From positions 37,027-101,026 of the forward strand of contig DUZX01000010.1 of assembly GCA_013349325.1 (NCBI GenBank): 64,000 nucleotides of DNA. Reading direction: 5' to 3'. Below, piece by piece: positions 1 through 8,052 of this stretch. The notes beneath the pieces were generated by a model, which did no database searches, was not told the DNA's origin, and saw only the letters and a program-made list of their open reading frames with translations. Made by a program: the position numbers and the translations under genes. Positions within the stretch are counted from its first letter, which is position 1, and the number at the start of each line of letters is the position of its first letter. This DNA is from Desulfuromonadales bacterium. Lineage in GTDB: Bacteria > Desulfobacterota > Desulfuromonadia > Geobacterales > Pseudopelobacteraceae.

Positions 1-10
1 TAGCCAGGGT

Positions 11-17
11 CTCCTTT
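11..17 (-). promoter_or_regulatory. Ribosome binding site of a minus-strand gene starting just outside the window
   Basis: The complement reads AAAGGAG, with about ten bases left before the window edge. This is the right place for a Shine-Dalgarno site of a gene whose start codon lies just left of base 1. That gene would be divergent from the ABC operon at 593. Nothing of its coding sequence is visible. Confidence 0.35.
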
Positions 18-511
18 CGTGTTTAGTATTTAATTCCCAACAAGATGTTTTTTATCTTAATACTATTTTTCGACATGTCAAGCGGGAAAACTTCAAAAGA
101 TCTTTTTTTATGGATTTAGTGTCACTACAGGCATAACTTTTCAAAATTGCCACTTTATGCATTTTTTTCTATTGACACATTATCCTAGAAAAAGCATTTG
201 AAACACAGAGCAACTGAGCAAAAACAAAAAAGATTTCAGAATAAAACGAGAAAAAGTCACTCACCATTTTGGTTATGTCAGTTGTTGATATAACTGCCTG
301 ATTTCTCTGCTTCTCAGTTGCACTGTGGTTCATGAACTGCCGTTTTTAGACATTCTATCCGCATTTCAAACTAACTACAAAAAGCATAGATATTATATTT
401 AGTATTTGATAATCTGAAACCGCTTTGATAGTTTGGCCGCAACAAACGCACCGACCGGGCTTCACTGCCGGTACATCACCGCACACAACCAGCGACTGAC
501 CAGAAAAACTG
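18..511. other. Long AT-rich intergenic region between divergent genes
   Basis: About 500 bases without a convincing gene. The first 350 bases are AT-rich and should hold promoters for both directions. The 355..810 minus-strand ORF is a shadow of the ABC ATPase gene. From about 430 the sequence becomes GC-richer and contains several short complementary segments, for example CCAG-AAAAA-CTGG near 500, just before the terminator hairpin. It may be a structured mRNA leader, but I do not recognise a known riboswitch class in it. Confidence 0.4.
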
Positions 512-560
512 GAGGTCAAGGAAAGAGCGCTCCTGCACTCGATCCTTGACCTCTTTTTTT
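512..560 (+). terminator. Intrinsic terminator/attenuator in the leader of the ABC transport operon
   Basis: GAGGTCAAGGA pairs perfectly with TCCTTGACCTC and is followed at once by seven T residues. The hairpin lies only 33 bases upstream of the first start codon at 593, with no gene ending before it on this strand. It therefore most likely acts as a transcription attenuator of the downstream operon. The left arm (GGTC) could also pair with GACC about 15 bases upstream, which would give a competing structure. Confidence 0.6.
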
Positions 561-592
561 GTCCAAAAGTCTCGCGCGTCGGAGTTGCAGAT

Positions 593-1369
593 ATGGAACT
601 CGTATTTGAAAAAACCCAGAAGACATTTACGGTTCGTGGATCAAAAGATCGTCTGACCGCATTGGAGAATGTAACCTTTTCTGTCAGCGGAAAAGAGCTG
701 GTCTGCCTTTTGGGCCCTTCCGGGTGCGGTAAGTCGACCCTGCTCAAAATGGCGGCCGGCCTGGAGTTTCCGGATAGCGGCAGCGTTACCGCCGACGGCG
801 TAGCCATCAAAAAACCGCACCCGGACCGGGGTATGGTTTTTCAGGATTACGCACTCTTTCCCTGGCTGTCGGTCGAACAGAATATCGCCTTCGGTTTTGA
901 AGTAAATGGCGTAGACCGGGACATTGCGCGTGAAAAGATCGACCGTTTCATTGCGCTGGTCGGACTCAGGGGGTTTGAGAATGCACACCCGTATCAACTG
1001 TCAGGCGGCATGAAGCAAAGAGTCGGCATCGCGCGTATGCTGGCCATGTTTCCCAAGCTGCTACTTATGGATGAGCCGTTCGGGGCACTGGATGCTTTCA
1101 CCCGTATGGAGATGCAGGAGGAGTTGACCAACCTCTGGCTGGACGATCCCTTTACCACCATCTTCGTGACCCATGATGTCGAAGAGGCGGTCTTCCTGGC
1201 CGACCGTATTGTCGTTATGACCAGTCGCCCCGGCAGGATCAAGACTATCGTGCCGGTGCCATTGGCGCGTCCGCGTCAACGTACCGACTACGATTTTGTT
1301 AAAATCCGCAACCATGTCCTCAAACAGTACGAGAGGACGCCGGTGCCGACAGCGGAGTATTCAATCTGA
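593..1369 (+). CDS. NitT/TauT-family ABC transporter ATP-binding protein
   Basis: A 258-residue ABC ATPase of the nitrate/sulfonate/taurine importer family, which powers uptake through a membrane permease. Visible motifs are Walker A GPSGCGKST near residue 43, the signature LSGGMKQR near 140, Walker B LLLMDEPFGALD and the H-loop THD. The ATG is preceded by GGAG about ten bases upstream. The stop overlaps the start of the following acyl-CoA ligase gene (TGATG), and the substrate-binding protein and permease follow, so the four genes form one operon. The substrate cannot be read from the sequence. The matching permease is broken, so this copy of the transporter is probably not functional unless it borrows another permease. 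Confidence 0.93.
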   Translation: MELVFEKTQKTFTVRGSKDRLTALENVTFSVSGKELVCLLGPSGCGKSTLLKMAAGLEFPDSGSVTADGVAIKKPHPDRGMVFQDYALFPWLSVEQNIAFGFEVNGVDRDIAREKIDRFIALVGLRGFENAHPYQLSGGMKQRVGIARMLAMFPKLLLMDEPFGALDAFTRMEMQEELTNLWLDDPFTTIFVTHDVEEAVFLADRIVVMTSRPGRIKTIVPVPLARPRQRTDYDFVKIRNHVLKQYERTPVPTAEYSI

Positions 1370-2964
1370 TGAGCAACGACACCTCGCATAATCACACAGT
1401 CGAAGCAGTTCCGGCTTCCCTGCGGGAGTTGCTCGAACTGCGCGGCAGAGAACAAGCCGATACCGTATTTATTTTCGCACCCGAACATTCGAAATCGCTG
1501 ACCTACGGGGCATACCGGACGGCTGTTTTTGAATTGGCAGCAGTTCTGGGTCAACAGGGGTTGAAACGCGGCGGCAGAGTTGCCCTTCTGCTTGCCAACG
1601 GACTTAATCCGGTTGTAGCCATTCTGGCTGTTATGGCGGCCGGTGGAGTCGCGGTTCCTATCAATCCGCGTCTGACCGGGCCTGAAATTCACGGAATACT
1701 GACGCATTCTGGCGCAGAACTGCTGCTCAGCGACCGGAATCATGGAGATAGCGTACAATCCGGTCTGGAGAGTGGCGAATGGTGCGATCTGGAAAGTCCT
1801 GAAGAGGGGAATGGCTACCGTGTGCTGCAGGTTAGAGAACCTGCCGCTACAGGCACTGCACCGGAAACAGAACTGCCGCTGCGCAGCGAGGATCCGGCAC
1901 TGATTCTGTACACATCCGGAACCACCGGGCACCCCAAAGGTGTTGTCCTGTCGCACGGCAACCTGCTGGCAAACGCACAGTACATCGTCAGCGCTCACCG
2001 TCTGACAGCTGCCGACAGAGCACTGTGCGTGCTGCCGCTCTTTCACATCAACGGCTTGGTCGTCACGCTGCTGGCACCACTGCTTTCAGCCGGCAGCGTA
2101 GTTATGCCTGAGCGTTTCAAAGCCGACCGTTTCTGGGGCTGGCTGCATGATTATCAGGCGACCTGGTTCAGTGCCGTGCCGACTATCTTTTCAATCCTGC
2201 TCTCCCACCAGGAACCACCACGAAATTATGCGTACTCGCTCCGGTTTGCCCGCTCTGCTTCAGCGCCCCTGCCGGTGGCGGTGCTGGAAGAGTTTGAACA
2301 GCGCTACGGGATTCCGGTCATCGAGACCTACGGAATATCGGAAGCGGCCTGTCAGGTAACGGCCAACCCGCTACCGCCGCTGCCGCACAAGCCGGGTTCG
2401 GCCGGAATGCCGGTCGGGAATGAGCTGCTGGTGGTTGATGAGCAGGGCGTATCTCAGCCACCAGGGGATGTCGGAGAGGTGCTGATCAGAGGGAAAAATA
2501 TTTTCAGCGGGTACCTGAACAATCGCTCAGCTGACCGTGAAGCTTTGCGTAACGGTTGGTTTCATACGGGTGATCTCGGCTATCTGGATCAGGATGGCTA
2601 TCTGTTTCTGACCGGCAGAAAAAAAGAGCAGATCAACCGCTCCGGTGAAAAAATATCACCGCGCGAAGTGGAAGAGGTCATCCACCGCCTGCCAGACGTT
2701 GAATCGGTCGGCGTGGTCGGGTTACCGCACCAGCTCTACGGCGAGGAGGTGGCCGCCTTTATTACGCTGCGACCGGGTAGAAAGCTGGAACCGGAACGGA
2801 TTAGGGAGCATTGTCGCCTGTCACTGGCCGCATTCAAGATCCCGCGCGAAATTATATTTATCGATGAGTTGCCCAAGGGGCCCAGCGGAAAGATACAGCG
2901 TCGTAAACTGGTCGAAACTTATCAACAGATCACATCACATGAGGAAAAGGAGAGCAGCAGATGA
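1369..2964 (+). CDS. AMP-dependent acyl-CoA ligase (class I adenylate-forming enzyme)
   Basis: A 531-residue adenylate-forming enzyme that activates a carboxylic acid with ATP and joins it to CoA. Core motifs are all present: P-loop YTSGTTGHPKGVVLSHGN near residue 182, YGISEA near 325, the hinge region GWFHTGDLGYLDQDGYLFLTGR near 400 and the C-terminal catalytic lysine in GPSGKIQRRK near 507. The gene sits between the ATPase and the substrate-binding protein of an ABC importer and overlaps both by a few bases. I infer that it activates the imported carboxylate, trapping it inside the cell. The substrate is unknown; the sequence is of the long/medium-chain acyl or aryl CoA ligase type. Confidence 0.88.
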   Translation: MSNDTSHNHTVEAVPASLRELLELRGREQADTVFIFAPEHSKSLTYGAYRTAVFELAAVLGQQGLKRGGRVALLLANGLNPVVAILAVMAAGGVAVPINPRLTGPEIHGILTHSGAELLLSDRNHGDSVQSGLESGEWCDLESPEEGNGYRVLQVREPAATGTAPETELPLRSEDPALILYTSGTTGHPKGVVLSHGNLLANAQYIVSAHRLTAADRALCVLPLFHINGLVVTLLAPLLSAGSVVMPERFKADRFWGWLHDYQATWFSAVPTIFSILLSHQEPPRNYAYSLRFARSASAPLPVAVLEEFEQRYGIPVIETYGISEAACQVTANPLPPLPHKPGSAGMPVGNELLVVDEQGVSQPPGDVGEVLIRGKNIFSGYLNNRSADREALRNGWFHTGDLGYLDQDGYLFLTGRKKEQINRSGEKISPREVEEVIHRLPDVESVGVVGLPHQLYGEEVAAFITLRPGRKLEPERIREHCRLSLAAFKIPREIIFIDELPKGPSGKIQRRKLVETYQQITSHEEKESSR

Positions 2965-3992
2965 AAATGGCATTCAGGAGATTTTTGGCAGTCGGAGTCG
3001 CAGCGGTTATATCAGTCGCAGGCATCAACAGTGCCCTGGCGGCCAAGAAGCAGGCTGATACCGGCATCATCAAGGTCGGCACCAACAAGGCGCTGGGGAC
3101 GGTCACCCCCTACGTGGCCAGAACCCGGGGGATATTTACAAAACGGGGAGTCACGGCGGAGATTGTGGATTTCAGTGACGGTTCGACACTGATGGAGGCC
3201 TTTGCCTCCGGACAGCTGGATGTGGCGCTGCTCGGAATTGCCCCGACCGCCATCTGGCAGGGGAAAGGGGTGCCGCTGAAAATTGTGGCTGCGGCCAACG
3301 GCGGCGGACATGTCCTCTTGACGCGCCAGGACACCGGCATCACCGATGTAAAGCAGTTAAAGGGTAAAAAGGTGGCCACACCCAAGCCGGGGACCGTCGT
3401 TGACACACTCTTTCGTGCCCACATTTCAAAAAAAGTAGCCGGACTTGATCCGGAGAAAGATATCCAGATCGTCTCCGGAGTGGCGCCTGCCGATATGCCG
3501 GCGGCCTTGTTTGTGGCGCGTGAAGTGGATGCCGGCATTACCTGGGAGCCGTTTGCCTCACAGGCCGAAGCAAAATTCAAGAACGCCCGGGTACTGTATG
3601 ACGCCGCCGCTGAGTGGAAAAAGGCCAATCGCAAAGCCGCCAACTTTTATCCGACCAACGTCGTCATCGCACGTCAGTCCTTCATCGATCAGCACCCGGA
3701 AGAGTTGAAACGTTTTCTGGGCGCCTATGTTGAGACGATCGATTTCATCAACACAAAACCGAAAGAAGCCAATGAGATCATAGCCAAAGAGTTGAAACTC
3801 GAAACCGCCATCATCACCAATGCCCGCAAGCGGATTGATTACACAGCTGCGGTAGATGTAAAGGCAGCCCTGGAAACGCTCTCTTGGTCAAACCAACTGG
3901 GTTATCTGAAAGAGATACCGTCCGAGAAAAAGTTGTTTGATCTCAGCTGTCTGCCGGCTAAAGCGGCTCCGCTAAAAAAAGGTAAAAAATAA
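2961..3992 (+). CDS. NitT/TauT-type ABC transporter substrate-binding protein
   Basis: A 343-residue periplasmic binding protein of the SsuA/NMT1 type. The N-terminus is a clear Sec signal peptide (MKMAFRRFLAVG... ending in SALA). The mature part shows the family pattern: an early strand with IIKVGTNK, then GIFTKRG, the FASGQLDVALLG block and a LKGKKVATPKPGT segment. The start overlaps the ligase stop (ATGA) behind AAGGAGA. It should present the ligand of the importer to the permease. Ligand identity cannot be predicted from sequence alone. Confidence 0.9.
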   Translation: MKMAFRRFLAVGVAAVISVAGINSALAAKKQADTGIIKVGTNKALGTVTPYVARTRGIFTKRGVTAEIVDFSDGSTLMEAFASGQLDVALLGIAPTAIWQGKGVPLKIVAAANGGGHVLLTRQDTGITDVKQLKGKKVATPKPGTVVDTLFRAHISKKVAGLDPEKDIQIVSGVAPADMPAALFVAREVDAGITWEPFASQAEAKFKNARVLYDAAAEWKKANRKAANFYPTNVVIARQSFIDQHPEELKRFLGAYVETIDFINTKPKEANEIIAKELKLETAIITNARKRIDYTAAVDVKAALETLSWSNQLGYLKEIPSEKKLFDLSCLPAKAAPLKKGKK

Positions 3993-4388
3993 TGCAGCCG
4001 GGATTGTTGCGCTATCTTCAGGGTAGTGTCGGGGTGATCATCTTTATGGCGCTCTGGCATCTGGCATCAACCACAGGCCTGTTCGGCAGGATCGATCCGG
4101 AGTATTCGCTGTTGCTGCTGCCGACCCCCGAAACGGTTCTGAAAGCCATGTTGAAACCACCCGCGACGGAACACTCTGGGGAAATACATCGGTCAGCATA
4201 ATCAGGGTCACGATCGGCTTCACGCTGGCGGTTCTGCTTGGTATTCCGCTCGGTCTGGGTATGGCACTCTCGCCGCTCTGCAACAATATCAGCGAGCCGT
4301 TCGTACGGATATTTTCACCGATACCGGGTATCGCCTGGGTACCGCTGGCTATCCTCTGGTTCGGTCTGGGTGATAATATAGTGCATTG
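3992..4388 (+). pseudogene. ABC permease gene, frameshifted and 3'-truncated
   Basis: The first frame (from the ATG at 3992) gives the N-terminus of a SsuC-like permease up to about PTPETVLKAML, then runs into a stop at 4201. The remainder continues in another frame as RDGTLWGNTSVSIIRVTIGF and later PGIAWVPLAILWFGLGDN, a typical BPD_transp_1 segment. A one-frame shift therefore lies near 4147-4151. The second part stops abruptly at about 4380, where the sequence changes into a glycosyltransferase gene. About half of the expected 250-residue permease is missing. The gene is non-functional as written. Confidence 0.85.
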
Positions 4389-5221
4389 AGTCGATTCATA
4401 AGGCTGAGTGGAATAATTACAGCTACGAGATAATTTACGTCGATAACGGGTCTACTGATAATTCCGTTAATGCCGTGAGGATGGCGTACTCTGATACAAA
4501 GCTGATTGTCAACGACAGAAATCTTGGCTACTGCAAGGCCGCGAACCAAGGAGTGGAAATCTCCTCTGGTACGTACTACATGTTTCTAAACGACGATACG
4601 GTTGTGCTTGATAATGCGATACCTCTTCTGGTTGATTTCGTGAAGTGTCATCCTGATGCCGGAGTCGTGGGAAGCAGATTGCTATACCCAGATGGAACGG
4701 AACAGTGGTCGGGGAGAATGTTCCCGTCTCCTCTGAACGGTGTGCTGGGGCGGAACTCTTGGCTGACCAAGAAATTTCCAAACTCTTCGGTCGTCAAGAG
4801 ATATCTCTGCAAGGAAGGGGTCTTTGGATCGGCCGATGCATTCCCTGTTGACTGGGTCTCAGCCGCTGCCATGTTGGTTTGCAAAGCGGATTATGACTTG
4901 GTGGGGGGGTTGGCTGAAGATTATTATTACTGGCACGAAGCGGTTTTTTCTCATCGTCTGTTGAAACGAGGCAAAAAGACCTACCTTCACCCGAAATCTA
5001 AAATTATTCATTATGAAGGTATGGGAAGCGGTCCTCGTCCCTTTGCCCGAAAGAAGTTCCACATCCTTGATTTTCACAAAGGCGCACTTAGATTTTTTGT
5101 TGAGCAGCACGATCTTGGTCTCTTGAGCCCAATCAAGGCGGCCGTTGCAATTGCTCTTTATTCCAGGGCCTCAATGCTTCTGATGGGTGCTTGGCTGACT
5201 TCGCCAAGAGGAAATCAGTGA
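4382..5221 (+). pseudogene. Family 2 glycosyltransferase, N-terminally truncated
   Basis: An open frame reads from 4382 as CIESIHKAEWNNYSYEIIYVDNGSTDNS and on through the GT2 landmarks NRNLG-like NDRNLGYCKAANQG and FLNDDTVV (the DXD-like metal site). The usual first 20 residues (start codon plus the first strand) are missing, and a TAG lies directly upstream at 4379-4381. The ORF-track start at 4475 is a GTG inside the conserved domain and cannot be the original start. The protein would be a rhamnosyl-/WbbL-like transferase for polysaccharide assembly. Truncation coincides exactly with the cut permease gene, so this is a deletion or recombination junction. Confidence 0.8.
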
Positions 5222-6180
5222 TGCCTGGCATGATAAATATGCATGAAAAGCGGGTTATTGTTACCGGTGCCGGAGGGTTTATCGGTGGAGCACTAACCAG
5301 AAGGCTAGCCGAGACGGGAGCAATTGTTCTCGGACTTACTCGAAATGAACTGCCAGAACCGCGAGCTGACCTCGCAGTATATATGCGGTGTGACCTCGCA
5401 GATCAGAAAGAGGTCAACAGGGTGTTTCTTGATTTTTCCCCCGAAGTTGTCTTTCATCTGGCGTCTAATCCTGATGCAATCGATTCGTTTTCGCAAATTC
5501 GATCGTCGGTATTCGGAAACCTCCTGCTGACTCTCAACGTACTGGAGTCATTCGCTCACTGTCCAGACCGCCACATGTTTGTTTTTGGAGACTCAACAAA
5601 GGTTTATGGCAATTGCATTCCACCTTACCGGAAGGATCTACCAGTCTTACCCCTATGCTCGTACTCAATTGCCAAGGCTTCGGGATGGGAATACTGCAAG
5701 CTGTTCCAGCTTGTCCATGAGCTTCCATCCGTCTCAATCAGGCCAACCATCACATATGGACCCAGACAGAAGCTTAATCTCGTTGGTTTCGTCATAGATT
5801 CTATATTGAAAGGTGAAAAAGAAATAGTTCTCTCTGGTGGGGATCAGACACGGGATCTGCTTTTTGTGGACGACTGTGTAGAAGCATTTCTTATGGCCGG
5901 AATGCAGTCGCCGGAAAAAGTTGGTGGAGAAGTAATAAACATTGGCGGAGGTAGTGAACTGCCGGTTTTTCAAATAGCTCAAATTATTGCAACTTTAATG
6001 GAGAGTGAAATTCGAATTGTCCCAAGAACTAATTTGCGGCGTCCGACTGAGATCAGCAGGTGCTACAGCGATAACAAGGAGCCATTAGAACTTCTCGGCT
6101 GGAAACCGATGTTTTCACTAACAGAAGGTTTGATTAAAACCATAGAATATCGAAAATCACTACAGGAAATCAAACGATGA
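5221..6180 (+). CDS. NAD-dependent epimerase/dehydratase (extended SDR)
   Basis: An approximately 319-residue extended short-chain dehydrogenase acting on nucleotide sugars. The N-terminal nucleotide-binding motif is VTGAGGFIGG (GxxGxxG). The active site is YSIAK (YxxxK), with FGDSTKVYG before it. The start at 5221 overlaps the preceding stop (ATGA) behind AGAGGA. The ORF-track start at 5191 uses TTG and lies inside the preceding gene. In-frame ATGs at 5230 and 5239 are alternatives. It belongs to the exopolysaccharide cluster and should make or modify an NDP-sugar precursor. The exact sugar cannot be assigned. Confidence 0.85.
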   Translation: MPGMINMHEKRVIVTGAGGFIGGALTRRLAETGAIVLGLTRNELPEPRADLAVYMRCDLADQKEVNRVFLDFSPEVVFHLASNPDAIDSFSQIRSSVFGNLLLTLNVLESFAHCPDRHMFVFGDSTKVYGNCIPPYRKDLPVLPLCSYSIAKASGWEYCKLFQLVHELPSVSIRPTITYGPRQKLNLVGFVIDSILKGEKEIVLSGGDQTRDLLFVDDCVEAFLMAGMQSPEKVGGEVINIGGGSELPVFQIAQIIATLMESEIRIVPRTNLRRPTEISRCYSDNKEPLELLGWKPMFSLTEGLIKTIEYRKSLQEIKR

Positions 6181-6989
6181 CACCTAAAACTAAAGAGCCG
6201 ATCGGATCGTTGGTTGTTAAACATGGCTTTGCCACGCAGGAACAGATCCATGAGGCAATTGAGGAACAAAATGCTCGTAAGATTGACGGGAAAAACCATG
6301 TCAAACTGGGGCTGCTACTGGTGCAGAAAGGCATCATTTCTCCAGACCAGTTATTAACTGTAGTAGAGAATTACAACCGTAAACACACACCCATTTCAGA
6401 TGATGCCATGAGGATCGCCGTAAAAATAAGGATTGCCACTATGGGTATGAAAGTGATCCTCTTCACTGGTATTGGTACAGATGATTCGGACACACTGCTT
6501 ATGCAAGAAGTCGGATGCGCCATTTCCATGATGGATCAGGGAAAGGTGCTCTTGCTGGATCTTAACTTCAAAGTCCCTACTCTCCATAGCTTGATCGATA
6601 GTCTGCCTAATAGTGGTCGTGATGGTTTTCCGGGAGTACGTGATGTGCTTGAGGGAGTGACACCTTACAGGGAGGCGATACATCACACCGGTCTGAGTTC
6701 GCTGTTCGTGATGCCAACTGGAAACCCTTCCGTCAGCTACAGTTCTATATTTCTTTCATCGGTATTTGTTGATCTCATAAATAAGACAAAGGAGGAATAT
6801 CTTGTCATGGTACAGTGTCCTCCGTTGTTGAAAAATGCAGATACCGCCCTTATTGCTTCTCAGGCGGATGGGGCAGTTGTAATAGTAAGGAGCGGAAGGG
6901 CCCGCAAGAATGATGTCATAGAGGTCCAGCGCACCTTCGACGCGTTAAACGTGCCCATAATCGGTGCGGTGCTTACATCGAAAAAATGA
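6177..6989 (+). CDS. BY-kinase-like P-loop-less ATPase with N-terminal MshEN-like domain
   Basis: A 270-residue protein with two parts. Residues 1-70 carry two copies of a pattern like MshEN domains (IGSLVVKHGFATQEQIHEAI and LGLLLVQKGIISPDQLLTVV). MshEN domains bind cyclic di-GMP in type II secretion/pilus ATPases. Residues 90-270 resemble the cytoplasmic tyrosine-kinase domain of Wzc/CpsD chain-length regulators: a MDQGKVLLLDLNFKVPTLH segment like Walker A', and a late ADGAVVIVRSG segment. The Walker A loop itself is replaced by FTGIGTDDSDTLL, without the GKS/T lysine. It also lacks a C-terminal tyrosine cluster. I infer a non-catalytic regulator of polysaccharide export, possibly c-di-GMP-responsive. 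It overlaps the epimerase gene by 4 bases. Confidence 0.7.
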   Translation: MTPKTKEPIGSLVVKHGFATQEQIHEAIEEQNARKIDGKNHVKLGLLLVQKGIISPDQLLTVVENYNRKHTPISDDAMRIAVKIRIATMGMKVILFTGIGTDDSDTLLMQEVGCAISMMDQGKVLLLDLNFKVPTLHSLIDSLPNSGRDGFPGVRDVLEGVTPYREAIHHTGLSSLFVMPTGNPSVSYSSIFLSSVFVDLINKTKEEYLVMVQCPPLLKNADTALIASQADGAVVIVRSGRARKNDVIEVQRTFDALNVPIIGAVLTSKK

Positions 6990-7002
6990 CTGAAAAGAGG
7001 TG

Positions 7003-8052
7003 ATGCAATTGGGTTTGAATCTAACCGCACTTCTCGCCAGAGTTCCTCAGTATACGCGAAATGCTAGGCACTTCAGAAGTATGCTCCAGCATAGCACCCT
7101 GAAAAAGCTCTTTAATCTAATCCGTGTGGAATACGCCATGGCTACAAGGCACGAATATGTGTCGGGGAAACCGTATGTTATCATCGTTGATCCTATAAAT
7201 AAGTGCAATCTCCGATGTCCCCTCTGTCCATCGGGTACTGGTGATCTGAACCGCGATCGCACGGTTATGTCTTACCAGCAGTTTACTGAGATTATCCGAC
7301 CGTTCATTAAGTATGCATACGAGATCTCATTTCACAATTGGGGAGAATCACTACTGAACCCGGAGGTTTTTAAAATGATTTCCTTCGCGGCTCAACACAA
7401 CATTGCCAGCAATATGAGTTCTAATTTGAGTATCACGCAAGCTGGGATAATGGGGGAGATAGTCGGGTCAGGATTAGAATATTTAGTGGTATCTCTGGAT
7501 GCAGCATCTCCTGAAGTATATCGTCAATATCGGCGCGGTGGCAATTTTGACCTGGTTATATCCAATCTTCGTTCACTCATCGCCACGCGCAATGCGCGTG
7601 GTTCGAAGACTCCCAGGATTGAATGGCAATTCATCGTCATGAAACACAACATGCACGAAGTTGAGCAGGCGCAAACACTTGCACGAGAAATCGGTGTCGA
7701 CACATTCCGATTGATCCCAGTCGGTTTTCCCTTTGGCGTTAAGAACCTGAACGACTTGCGCCGAGAATGGGCTCCTGACTCCCTGCCAATGTCAGAACCA
7801 ATCGATTCGACATGCTTTTATCTGTACCGCTCAGTGACGATTAACCCTGACGGAGGGGTTTCTCCTTGCTGCATGGTGCCAGATGCTAAATACGATTTCG
7901 GAAACCTTTTGAGTGACGATTTTGAAAACATCTGGAATAATGACTTTTACAGATCGGCGCGGCGGTTATTTTTGTCAAAAACCGGTACGGGTTGTAAGAT
8001 TGTGTGTAACAGCTGCACTAAATTCAGGAAAATGGGAGACGTGTCCTCATGA
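7003..8052 (+). CDS. Radical SAM protein with SPASM-like C-terminus
   Basis: A roughly 349-residue radical SAM enzyme. The [4Fe-4S] motif is CNLRCPLC (CxxxCxxC) near residue 68, followed by NWGESLLNPE, a radical SAM GGEP-like segment. Near the C-terminus, TINPDGGVSPCCMV followed by CKIVCNSC resembles a SPASM auxiliary-cluster region. The start is uncertain: GTG 7000, ATG 7003 and TTG 7009 are all near AAAAGAGG, whose spacing fits TTG 7009 best. It lies inside the exopolysaccharide operon and its stop overlaps the next start. A role in sugar or polymer modification is inferred; no substrate can be named. Confidence 0.85.
   Translation: MQLGLNLTALLARVPQYTRNARHFRSMLQHSTLKKLFNLIRVEYAMATRHEYVSGKPYVIIVDPINKCNLRCPLCPSGTGDLNRDRTVMSYQQFTEIIRPFIKYAYEISFHNWGESLLNPEVFKMISFAAQHNIASNMSSNLSITQAGIMGEIVGSGLEYLVVSLDAASPEVYRQYRRGGNFDLVISNLRSLIATRNARGSKTPRIEWQFIVMKHNMHEVEQAQTLAREIGVDTFRLIPVGFPFGVKNLNDLRREWAPDSLPMSEPIDSTCFYLYRSVTINPDGGVSPCCMVPDAKYDFGNLLSDDFENIWNNDFYRSARRLFLSKTGTGCKIVCNSCTKFRKMGDVSS

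Noticed and set aside
430-560. Known riboswitch (TPP, guanidine-I, cobalamin) before the ABC operon
   Set aside because: None of the core motifs of these classes can be found; only the terminator is certain.
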